A stretch of DNA of 12,517 nt from an uncultured Actinomycetes bacterium (lineage in GTDB: Bacteria > Actinomycetota > Actinomycetes > Nanopelagicales > Nanopelagicaceae), in contig CAIXTG010000084.1 of the NCBI GenBank assembly GCA_903922325.1, positions 1-12,517 of the forward strand, read 5' to 3'. Position numbers and translations under genes: made by a program. The notes under the pieces are model-generated. The model worked only from the letters and a program-made list of their open reading frames with translations. It had not been told where the DNA came from and searched no databases. Of this stretch, positions 5,087 through 11,862 are shown one piece after another; positions within the stretch are counted from its first letter, which is position 1, and each line of letters starts with the position of its first letter.

Positions 5087-6732
5087 CCCATGCCAATTGT
5101 GATTGGCTTTGAAGTCTCGGCAAAGAAATCGCCACCTTTATCATCAACGACAATGAAGGCCGGGAAATCTACAACATCAATTTTCCAAACAGCTTCCATA
5201 CCGAGTTCGGCGAAATCTAGAACTTCAACTTTCTTGATGCAATCTTGCGCCAGTCGCGCAGCCGGGCCACCAATTGAACCAAGATAAAAACCACCGTGAG
5301 TCTTACAAGAATCAGTTACTGCCTTTGAGCGATTTCCTTTAGCCAACATAATCTTTGATCCACCGCGGCTTTGGAAATATTCAACGTAGGAATCCATGCG
5401 ACCAGCAGTTGTTGGGCCGAAGGAACCAGAGGCATAACCTTCCGGAGTCTTAGCTGGGCCAGCGTAATAAACCGCGAAATCACGTAAGTAATCTGGCATT
5501 GGTGCGCCATCATCCATCATGGCTTTGATCTTGGCATGAGCTAAATCGCGGGCCACCACCAAAGTGCCAGTTAACGAGATGCGAGTCTTTAGCGGGTGCT
5601 TAGAAAGCTCGGCTAAGACATTTTCCATCGGTTGATTCAAATTAATGTTGACCACGCCATCGTTTAGATGTTCATCGGTGGTCTCGGGCAAGAAGTGGGC
5701 TGGCTCGCGCTCTAGCTCTTCGAGGAAAATACCATCTTTAGTGATCTTGCCTTTTGCTTGGCGGTCAGCTGAACAAGAAACTGCAATCGCAATTGGCAGC
5801 GATGCACCATGGCGAGGCAGTCGAACAACGCGCACGTCGTGGCAGAAGTACTTGCCACCAAATTGCGCACCGATTCCGAGAGTGCGAGTTAGTTCGAGAA
5901 CTTGCTGCTCAAGTTCTAAGTCGCGGAAACCGTGGCCGGTAGCCGCATCGCCCTTAGTCGGCAGTGAATCTAAGTACTTAGTACTAGCCAATTTCGCAGT
6001 CTTTACGGTGTGCTCGGCGCTAGTTCCGCCAATGACAATTGCTAAGTGATACGGCGGGCAAGCTGCAGTACCGATTGAACGAAGTTTTTCATCAAGCCAA
6101 GTCATAAATGATTTCGGATTTAGAATCGCTTTAGTCTCTTGATATAGGAATGATTTATTAGCGCTGCCGCCACCCTTAGCAATGAATAAGAAGTTGTATT
6201 CGTCGTAATGATCGCTATCGGCATAAATTTCAATTTGGGCCGGCAAGTTATTGCCAGTGTTCTTTTCATCCCAAGTGGTAACTGGGGCCATCTGCGAATA
6301 ACGAAGATTCAAACTTGTGTAGGCATCGTAAATACCTTTAGAGATCGCAACTTCATCTTTGCTCTGAGTCAGCACAAACTGACCTTTTTTGCCAGAAACA
6401 ATTGCGGTGCCAGTGTCTTGGCACATCGGCAAAATTCCACCGGCCGAAATATTGGCATTTTTCAATAAGTCGAGAGCCACAAAGCGATCATTAGGCGATG
6501 CTTCAGGGTCTTTTAAAATATTTGCTAATTGCTGTAAATGTTCAGCGCGCAAGTAATGTGAAATATCGTGAATCGCAGTACTAGTTAACTTCTCAATTGC
6601 CTCTGGGGCGATCTCTAGGAACTCAAGTTCGCCAACTTTTAAAGTGCGAACGCCCTCAGAACCTAAGCTGCGATATTTAGTGGTGTCCGGCCCAACCGGC
6701 AATAGATCTGAGTATGTGAATTCAGGAGACAT
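5074..6732 (-). CDS. fum: Fumarate hydratase, class I (iron-sulfur, single-chain FumA/FumB type)
   Basis: Interconverts fumarate and (S)-malate in the TCA cycle using an oxygen-sensitive [4Fe-4S] cluster. The 552-residue length is that of one-chain class I enzymes, with the N-terminal alpha and C-terminal beta regions fused. The likely cluster cysteines are Cys104 (LPMCQDTGTA), Cys225 (TAACPPYH) and Cys320 (VSCSADRQ), matching the E. coli FumA positions in context. Other family strings: AKGGGSANKSFLYQE, IGGTSAEH, a LTGTLVVARD segment, and FGPTTAGRMDSYV with KGNRSKAVTDSCKTHGGFYLGSIGG in the beta part. The ATG at 6732 lies 8 bp after the xseB stop, with AGGTG as a weak binding site inside the xseB end, so it belongs to the xseA-xseB-fum unit. 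The 3' end is embedded in a 15-bp tandem repeat. Confidence 0.95.
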   Translation of the reverse strand: MSPEFTYSDLLPVGPDTTKYRSLGSEGVRTLKVGELEFLEIAPEAIEKLTSTAIHDISHYLRAEHLQQLANILKDPEASPNDRFVALDLLKNANISAGGILPMCQDTGTAIVSGKKGQFVLTQSKDEVAISKGIYDAYTSLNLRYSQMAPVTTWDEKNTGNNLPAQIEIYADSDHYDEYNFLFIAKGGGSANKSFLYQETKAILNPKSFMTWLDEKLRSIGTAACPPYHLAIVIGGTSAEHTVKTAKLASTKYLDSLPTKGDAATGHGFRDLELEQQVLELTRTLGIGAQFGGKYFCHDVRVVRLPRHGASLPIAIAVSCSADRQAKGKITKDGIFLEELEREPAHFLPETTDEHLNDGVVNINLNQPMENVLAELSKHPLKTRISLTGTLVVARDLAHAKIKAMMDDGAPMPDYLRDFAVYYAGPAKTPEGYASGSFGPTTAGRMDSYVEYFQSRGGSKIMLAKGNRSKAVTDSCKTHGGFYLGSIGGPAARLAQDCIKKVEVLDFAELGMEAVWKIDVVDFPAFIVVDDKGGDFFAETSKPITIGMGPKS

Positions 6733-6740
6733 TTGCGCAC

Positions 6741-6938
6741 CTATTCGCTTGGCTTAACTGAATCTAACTTTGCCTTCGCCCCATCTAGCCATTCCTGGCA
6801 GATCTTCGCTAACTCTTCGCCGCGTTCCCAAAGCTTTAGGGAATCTTCCAGACTGGCACCGCCAGTTTCAAGAGAGGCAACAACTTGCGCTAATTCATCA
6901 CGCGCTGCTTCGTAGGAGAGTTTCTTATCTGAGGCCAT
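6741..6938 (-). CDS. xseB: Exodeoxyribonuclease VII small subunit
   Basis: The small subunit binds XseA in several copies to form exonuclease VII, which degrades single-stranded DNA to oligonucleotides. The 65-residue protein has the family pattern: LSYEAARDELAQVVASLETGGASLEDSLKLWERGEEL, the helical hairpin shared by all XseB proteins, then KICQEWLDGAKAKLDSV. It lies 23 bp after the xseA stop and 8 bp before fumarase on the same strand. Usual length is 60-85 residues, so it is complete. No strong Shine-Dalgarno sequence precedes the ATG at 6938, which suggests re-initiation after xseA. Confidence 0.93.
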   Translation of the reverse strand: MASDKKLSYEAARDELAQVVASLETGGASLEDSLKLWERGEELAKICQEWLDGAKAKLDSVKPSE

Positions 6939-6961
6939 GGCTTAAATCTACTGCCTGCTCT

Positions 6962-8161
6962 TTAACTTGTAACCGTGGCGCTGGTCTCACCCTTGGCCAG
7001 TCTAATTCGCAGCTTTTCGCCATCTTTTAAGGCAGCGCTATCGCGGGCAATGCTGCCATCGGCTAATTGCACAACGGCATAGCCACGATCAAGGGTGGCC
7101 TGTGGCGACAGCGCGCGCACTCGAGCCGTTACCTGCAATAACTCTTCTTGGGCAATTGCTAATCGCGAACTAAAACTACGAATCGCACGATCACGTAAGC
7201 CCATAATAATTTCCAGGCGCGAAGTAATCATTACTGATGGATCGCGCAAAACTGGGCGAGCAGCCAAGCTAGCAATCTTGGAACTTTCAAGTTCAATCAG
7301 GTTTCTCACATAACGGCTAGCGCGATCGCGTAGTTTTTCAATTAAATCAATTTCTTCATTGATATCTGGCACCACTCGCTTTGCCGCATCAGTTGGGGTC
7401 GATGCCCGGAAGTCAGCAACTAAATCAAGTAACGGTGAATCTTTTTCGTGGCCAATCGCGCTAACAATTGGCGTGCTGCACTGAGCCGCTAAGCGAACTA
7501 AACCTTCATCGCTAAAAGGCAAGAGATCTTCAAAGGATCCGCCACCGCGAGTAATGATGATGACATCAACATCGGCTAGCGCTTCAAGTTCAGCCAGTGC
7601 TGCTGATACTTCATTAACTGCAGCTGCGCCTTGCACGGTAACTTCGCGAATCTCAAACTGAACTGCCGGCCAACGACGTTTAGCATTTTCAACTACGTCG
7701 CGTTCGGCATCGGTATTGCGACCACAGATCAAACCAATTTTGCGGGGCAATAGTGGCAATGAAACTTTATTCGCTAAATCAAATAGCCCTTCTGCGGCCA
7801 ACATAGTCTTTAGCGCTTCGATGCGCGCTAATAATTCACCAACGCCAACTTGGCGAATCTCGCGAGCCGATAACGTGTAAGAACCATTCTTGGTATACCA
7901 AGAGCCTTTGGCATAAAGCACAACGCGAGCATTTGCTGGCAGTGGTGCGACGCTGGCTAATACCGATTTGTGGCACATCACCGAAAGGCTCATATCAACG
8001 CTTGAGTCACGCAGGCGCATAAAGGCCATGCCGCCACTACGTTCATTGAGTTCGGCGATCTCACCTTCGATCCAGATTGGCCCTAATCGATCGAGATATT
8101 CCTTGATCGCTTCAGTGACGACCCGAACTGGTGCGGGGGATTCACTTGAAGTTTCGAGCAT
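6962..8161 (-). CDS. xseA: Exodeoxyribonuclease VII large (catalytic) subunit
   Basis: Catalytic subunit of exonuclease VII, acting in the cytoplasm in repair and removal of single-stranded DNA. The 399-residue protein has an N-terminal OB-fold (about residues 10-105; IWIEGEIAELNERSGGMAFMRLRD), then the catalytic domain with LICGRNTDAERDVVENAKRRWP (144-165), IIITRGGGSFEDLLPFSDE (201-219) and SAIGHEKDSPLLDLVADFRASTPTDAA (234-260), including His238, Glu239 and Asp241. Predicted coiled-coil segments follow, and a C-terminal LDRGYAVVQ. It heads the minus-strand xseA-xseB-fum unit. Only 26 bp separate its ATG from the ispH ATG. TAGGAT (8168-8173, minus strand) lies 6 nt before this ATG and no ribosome binding site is seen, so its mRNA is probably leaderless. 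Confidence 0.96.
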   Translation of the reverse strand: MLETSSESPAPVRVVTEAIKEYLDRLGPIWIEGEIAELNERSGGMAFMRLRDSSVDMSLSVMCHKSVLASVAPLPANARVVLYAKGSWYTKNGSYTLSAREIRQVGVGELLARIEALKTMLAAEGLFDLANKVSLPLLPRKIGLICGRNTDAERDVVENAKRRWPAVQFEIREVTVQGAAAVNEVSAALAELEALADVDVIIITRGGGSFEDLLPFSDEGLVRLAAQCSTPIVSAIGHEKDSPLLDLVADFRASTPTDAAKRVVPDINEEIDLIEKLRDRASRYVRNLIELESSKIASLAARPVLRDPSVMITSRLEIIMGLRDRAIRSFSSRLAIAQEELLQVTARVRALSPQATLDRGYAVVQLADGSIARDSAALKDGEKLRIRLAKGETSATVTS

Positions 8162-8187
8162 GGAACGATCCTAATAGACTTAGCGAC
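8162..8187. promoter_or_regulatory. Divergent leaderless promoters of xseA and ispH
   Basis: The whole intergenic space is 26 bp. On the plus strand TAGACT (8175-8180) is a TANNNT -10 element followed by 7 nt and the ispH ATG. On the minus strand TAGGAT (8173 to 8168) is a TANNNT element followed by 6 nt and the xseA ATG. Neither gene has a Shine-Dalgarno sequence. This spacing is the usual signature of leaderless transcripts in actinobacteria. The two -10 elements lie one base apart, back to back, and each -35 region must fall inside the other gene's coding sequence. Confidence 0.6.
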
Positions 8188-9141
8188 ATGAGTAAGCGAG
8201 TCCTCTTAGCTGCGCCACGCGGATATTGTGCCGGCGTTGACCGAGCCGTTATCACCGTTGAAAAAGCCCTCGAGCTCTACGGTGCACCGGTTTATGTTCG
8301 CAAGCAGATCGTGCATAACAAACATGTGGTCGCAACCCTTGAAGCTCGCGGTGCCATCTTCGTCGATCAAACTGATGAAGTACCCGAAGGCAAGATCGTA
8401 GTTTTCTCTGCCCACGGTGTTTCACCTGCAGTTCATACCGAAGCGGCAGATCGCAACCTAAAAACAATTGATGCTACTTGCCCGCTAGTTACCAAAGTTC
8501 ATCACGAAGCAAAACGATTCGCTGCCGAAGAGTTAGAGATTTTATTTATTGGCCACGAAGGTCACGAAGAAGTCGAAGGCACGATCGGTGAAGCAGTTGG
8601 CAAAGTTAAATTAGTAGATGGCCTAGATGCTGCCCGCACCGTGCAACCAACGCCAGGTAAGAAGTTAGCTTGGCTATCTCAAACAACACTTAGCGTTGAT
8701 GAAGCACTGCAATCAGTTGCGATTTTAAAAGAGCGTTTCCCGGATATTCAAGATCCACCTTCAGATGACATTTGTTACGCAACTACGAATCGCCAAGATG
8801 CCATCAAAGTCATTGCCCCACAAGCAGATTTAGTGATTGTCGTTGGTTCAACAAATTCCTCTAACTCAGTGCGCTTAGTAGAAGTTGCCAAGGAATATGG
8901 CACCCCTCAGGCTTACTTAATTGACTATGCCGCTGAAGCAAAAGATGAATGGCTAACTGGCGTTGAAACTATTGGCGTTACTAGTGGTGCTTCTGTACCT
9001 GAAATCTTGGTCGATGACTTACTTAAATGGTTAGCAGAGCGCGGTTTTGGCGAAGTAGAAACAGTTACCGCTGCGCAAGAGTCATTGCTCTTTGCGCTGC
9101 CGCCAGAGCTACGTAAAGATATTAAGGCAGCGGCTCAGTAA
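8188..9141 (+). CDS. ispH: 4-hydroxy-3-methylbut-2-enyl diphosphate reductase
   Basis: Last step of the methylerythritol phosphate pathway: reduces HMBPP to isopentenyl and dimethylallyl diphosphate, which feed the cis-prenyltransferase encoded at 1941-2729. The 317-residue protein starts MSKRVLLAAPRGYCAGVDRA. The three cluster cysteines are Cys14, Cys98 (IDATCPLVTKVH) and Cys196 (DDICYATTNRQ). Substrate-site residues are visible as His43 (IVHN), His76 (SAHGVSP), and His126 and Glu128 (GHEEVEGT), then SSNSVRLVEV and GVTSGASVPE. The ATG at 8188 is chosen for the family N terminus and the TANNNT element 7 nt before it; in-frame non-ATG codons further upstream lie inside xseA. Transcribed alone; its stop is 1 bp from the convergent DUF6542 stop. 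Confidence 0.97.
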   Translation: MSKRVLLAAPRGYCAGVDRAVITVEKALELYGAPVYVRKQIVHNKHVVATLEARGAIFVDQTDEVPEGKIVVFSAHGVSPAVHTEAADRNLKTIDATCPLVTKVHHEAKRFAAEELEILFIGHEGHEEVEGTIGEAVGKVKLVDGLDAARTVQPTPGKKLAWLSQTTLSVDEALQSVAILKERFPDIQDPPSDDICYATTNRQDAIKVIAPQADLVIVVGSTNSSNSVRLVEVAKEYGTPQAYLIDYAAEAKDEWLTGVETIGVTSGASVPEILVDDLLKWLAERGFGEVETVTAAQESLLFALPPELRKDIKAAAQ

Positions 9142-9142
9142 G

Positions 9143-9556
9143 TTATTCAGCGCGCTGGCGTTTTTGTGCCTTGGCGCGACGATCAAAGTAGAAATACCAA
9201 GCGTAAGCAGCTGAGATCAACAAGAATGGCGCCTGGCTAGCCAGGGATGCTAAGAAGTCGATACCCAAGCGAGTGATCGATAACCCGCTTCTTGTTAGTA
9301 GCTCAATAAATGCAAGGGAAGCGAAAGCAAGTGGTGGATTAACCGCAGCCACATAGCTAGTGCCATTGCGACCATATTGAACGCCACCAAAAGTCACCAA
9401 CATAATGATTAAGCCAGTGATGATGCCGAAACCATTACGTACTAATAGTTCAAGGTAAGAGAAAATGCCGATAAAGAAGAATTGCAAAACAATGATGCCT
9501 TCTTTTTTAAGGCCAGGGCCGCTGATTGCAATCTTACGTGCAGCTGTTGTGCTCAT
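9143..9556 (-). CDS. DUF6542-type four-helix membrane protein
   Basis: A 137-residue membrane protein of unknown function. Hydrophobic segments fall at about residues 21-38, 43-62, 70-88 and 104-125, followed by a basic tail (DRRAKAQKRQRAE) that should be cytoplasmic. NGFGIITG and the placement next to ispH and near ychF fit the DUF6542 membrane domain of actinobacteria (Rv1111c position, from memory), though I cannot confirm the family without a search. Its ATG shares one base with the stop of rmuC (TAATG), and GAGGA lies upstream inside the rmuC end, so the two are translationally coupled. The 3' end converges on ispH. Confidence 0.65.
   Translation of the reverse strand: MSTTAARKIAISGPGLKKEGIIVLQFFFIGIFSYLELLVRNGFGIITGLIIMLVTFGGVQYGRNGTSYVAAVNPPLAFASLAFIELLTRSGLSITRLGIDFLASLASQAPFLLISAAYAWYFYFDRRAKAQKRQRAE
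9149..9165 (+). terminator. Possible ispH terminator inside the convergent gene
   Basis: Eight bases after the ispH stop codon, AGCGC (9149-9153) can pair with GCGTT (9158-9162; one G-T wobble) around a GCTG loop, with the T-run continuing to 9165. It lies in the last codons of the convergent DUF6542 gene, since there is no free intergenic space. The stem is short. Confidence 0.3.
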
Positions 9557-10737
9557 TATTTCTCATCCTCTTCAGCATCGATGTAATCAATTTCAAGGGC
9601 CGCGGATTTAATCGCACGAACTTCGTCATCGACGTCACTTAACGGCGCTAGTTTATTGGCTCCGGTGCTTACGCCGAGGTTCACCATGCTGCGTGCTGGA
9701 CGTAATAGTGAGGTTTCCGCAGTTTGCACTACATCGTTAAAGCCACGTTCTACAGACTTAATGCGATCACCTAGCGTTGCAAGCTTTGAATGCAGTGAGC
9801 CAACGCGCTTTAGTAGCTCACTTGCATGGCCTTGAATTGCAACTGCGTTATCAGCTAGATCTTGGCGACCAAAGGCATAAGCCACAGTGCGCAGCAACGC
9901 CAACATATTTGTTGGGGTTGCAATGGTTACATTCTTAGAAAAAGCTTTTTCAAGCAACATTGGATCAACGCGCAATGACTCAGACAAGATTGATTCAAAT
10001 GGGGCGAAAAGCACTACGAAATCAGGGGAGAAGGTAACGCCCTGATAATCGCGCTTTGCCAAAGCCTCGACATGCTTTAGTAAATCTTTAGCATGTTGTT
10101 GCATTAGTGAGTCGCGAGTTTCTTCATCATCGGCATCGATTGCCTCTAAGAAACGAGTAAAGGGAAACTTGGAATCGATAAAGATGCGCGAGCCACCAGG
10201 AATTGCGATCTGTATATCTGGGCGAGAGATTTCATCGTTGCCACGATCGGAGCTTTGTTTTTCAAAGTGAATACCTTCGATGAGCCCTGCATTTTCTAAC
10301 AACATTTCTAGTTGTACTTCACCGAAGCGACCACGTGTTTGAGAACTAGATAGTGCGCCAGCTAATTTGGTGGCCTGTTCAAGCAAATTCTGATTGCCAA
10401 CTTGCATTGATTCGATCTGAGTTTTAATGGCAGATTCAGCAGCAGCACGCTTTGTCTCGGCATCGGCAGTTTGAGTTGAAAGTGAATTCATACGGGTCTT
10501 CACATCATCGAGTGCTTGATTAAGGGCAGCGCTAGAAGTGTTCTGGGTATTCATCGTTGCGATTTGCTGCGTTAAATTTGCAACCAGCGCGTTGGCCCCA
10601 GCAAGTTCGGCAGCGATGGCAGCCGAAGCTGAATCACCTTGTGCCTGATCTGCCTTGTTTTTAAGGCTGGCAATGAAGAAACCAAGGGCTAAACCGATGG
10701 CTAAACCTGTTAGAAGAACCACTACTGATGCTGACAT
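9556..10737 (-). CDS. rmuC: RmuC family DNA recombination protein
   Basis: RmuC proteins are membrane-anchored, predicted PD-(D/E)XK-like nucleases thought to limit DNA rearrangements such as inversions at short repeats. The 393-residue protein has an N-terminal membrane helix (about 4-24), an Ala/Gln/Thr-rich coiled coil (about 30-130), then the RmuC domain: GRFGEVQLEMLLENAGL (136-152), SRPDIQIAIPGGSRIFIDSK (171-190), KRDYQGVTFSPDFVVLFAPFES and TIATPTNMLALLRTVAYAFGRQ. An acidic tail ends at the stop that overlaps the DUF6542 start. It is divergent from ychF with 51 bp between the starts. No clear ribosome binding site precedes the ATG, so the start rests on the membrane helix beginning right after it. 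Confidence 0.92.
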   Translation of the reverse strand: MSASVVVLLTGLAIGLALGFFIASLKNKADQAQGDSASAAIAAELAGANALVANLTQQIATMNTQNTSSAALNQALDDVKTRMNSLSTQTADAETKRAAAESAIKTQIESMQVGNQNLLEQATKLAGALSSSQTRGRFGEVQLEMLLENAGLIEGIHFEKQSSDRGNDEISRPDIQIAIPGGSRIFIDSKFPFTRFLEAIDADDEETRDSLMQQHAKDLLKHVEALAKRDYQGVTFSPDFVVLFAPFESILSESLRVDPMLLEKAFSKNVTIATPTNMLALLRTVAYAFGRQDLADNAVAIQGHASELLKRVGSLHSKLATLGDRIKSVERGFNDVVQTAETSLLRPARSMVNLGVSTGANKLAPLSDVDDEVRAIKSAALEIDYIDAEEDEK

Positions 10738-10773
10738 AGCCGTATCGTGGCAGGAAGCACTGACATACTCGCG

Positions 10774-10788
10774 TAGGCTCTACTCCTC
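10774..10788 (+). promoter_or_regulatory. Candidate leaderless -10 element of ychF
   Basis: TAGGCT at 10774-10779 matches the actinobacterial TANNNT -10 pattern and ends 9 nt before the ychF GTG. No Shine-Dalgarno sequence lies between them, so the transcript probably begins at or within a few bases of the GTG. CTGACA at 10760-10765 resembles a -35 but lies too close to pair with this -10. Confidence 0.4.
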
Positions 10789-11862
10789 GTGAGCCTCTCA
10801 ATTGGAATCGTCGGTCTGCCAAACGTGGGAAAGTCGACCCTTTTTAATGCCCTCACCAAAAACAACGTTCTAGCCGCCAACTACCCCTTTGCCACGATCG
10901 AACCAAACGTGGGCGTCGTGGGTGTGCCCGATGAGCGCCTAGCAAAATTGGCCGAAATCTTCGGTTCGGAAAAGATCTTGCCAGCGGTTGTCTCATTTGT
11001 TGATATCGCCGGCATCGTTAAAGGCGCATCTGAAGGCGCGGGCCTAGGCAATAAGTTCCTGACCAATATTCGCGATACCGATGCGATCTGCCAAGTTATT
11101 CGCGTTTTCACCGATGGCGATGTTGTACATGTCGATGGTCGCGTTGATCCAGCTAGCGATATGGAAACCATCAACACCGAATTAGCACTTGCCGATTTAC
11201 AAACTATTGAAAAAGCTTTGCCACGTTTAGAAAAAGAAGTTCGCCTATCTAAAGATAAGCAGACCGTTCTAGATGCCGCGATTGCTGCAAATGAATGGTT
11301 GCAATCAGGTAAGCCACTTTCGCAGAGCAAAATCGATTTAACCGAAATTGCCGAACTGCACCTATTAACTGCTAAACCATTCTTATATGTTTTCAACGTC
11401 GATGCAGCTGAATTAAATGATGCTGACTTGCGCAAGAAGCTACAAGATCTAGTAACACCAGCCGAAGCAATTTTCCTTGATGCTAAGACTGAAGCTGAAC
11501 TCGCAGAACTAAGCGATGAGGATGCCCTCGAATTGTTGCAATCAATTGGTTTGAAAGAACCAGGTCTTGCGACTTTAGCCCATGTCGGGTTTACAACTTT
11601 AGGACTGCAGACTTATTTAACTGCCGGCCCTAAAGAAGCACGTGCATGGACAATTCATAAAGGTGACACCGCACCCATGGCCGCTGGTGTTATTCATACC
11701 GATTTCCAAAAGGGATTTATTAAAGCCGAAATCGTCGGTTTTGCAGATCTCGTTGCAGCAGGATCCATGGCTGAAGCGAAAGCTAAAGGCAAAGTACGCA
11801 TGGAAGGCAAGGAATATGTAATGGCCGACGGAGATGTAGTGGAGTTCAGATTCAATGTCTAA
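10789..11862 (+). CDS. ychF: Redox-regulated ATPase YchF (Obg-like, OLA1 family)
   Basis: A TRAFAC-class P-loop protein that binds ribosomes and, unlike its relatives, prefers ATP. The 357-residue protein shows G1 GLPNVGKS (9-16), G3 DIAGIVKGASEGAGLGNKF (72-90) and the helical coiled-coil insertion (about 130-180). The G4 position reads NVDA (203-206), where the family normally has NxxE. The C-terminal TGS-like domain (about 275-357) includes TIHKGDTAPMAAGVIHTDFQKGFIKAE and ends in VMADGDVVEFRFNV. Length matches the family. The GTG at 10789 gives the canonical SLSIGIVGLPNVG start. Its 3' end overlaps typA by 8 bp, so the two ribosome-associated nucleotidases share one transcript. Confidence 0.97.
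   Translation: MSLSIGIVGLPNVGKSTLFNALTKNNVLAANYPFATIEPNVGVVGVPDERLAKLAEIFGSEKILPAVVSFVDIAGIVKGASEGAGLGNKFLTNIRDTDAICQVIRVFTDGDVVHVDGRVDPASDMETINTELALADLQTIEKALPRLEKEVRLSKDKQTVLDAAIAANEWLQSGKPLSQSKIDLTEIAELHLLTAKPFLYVFNVDAAELNDADLRKKLQDLVTPAEAIFLDAKTEAELAELSDEDALELLQSIGLKEPGLATLAHVGFTTLGLQTYLTAGPKEARAWTIHKGDTAPMAAGVIHTDFQKGFIKAEIVGFADLVAAGSMAEAKAKGKVRMEGKEYVMADGDVVEFRFNV

Noticed and set aside
5645..6049. 134-codon plus-strand frame inside fumarase
   Set aside because: Antisense shadow of a well-identified gene; Ser/Arg-rich translation.
8131..8187. Longer N terminus for IspH reaching back into xseA
   Set aside because: Adds 19 residues absent from the family, relies on a non-ATG start and removes the good -10 to ATG spacing.
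10881..11435. 184-codon open frame on the minus strand inside ychF
   Set aside because: Fully antisense to a clear ychF; low-complexity Ser/Arg-rich translation with no family pattern, typical of a shadow frame.
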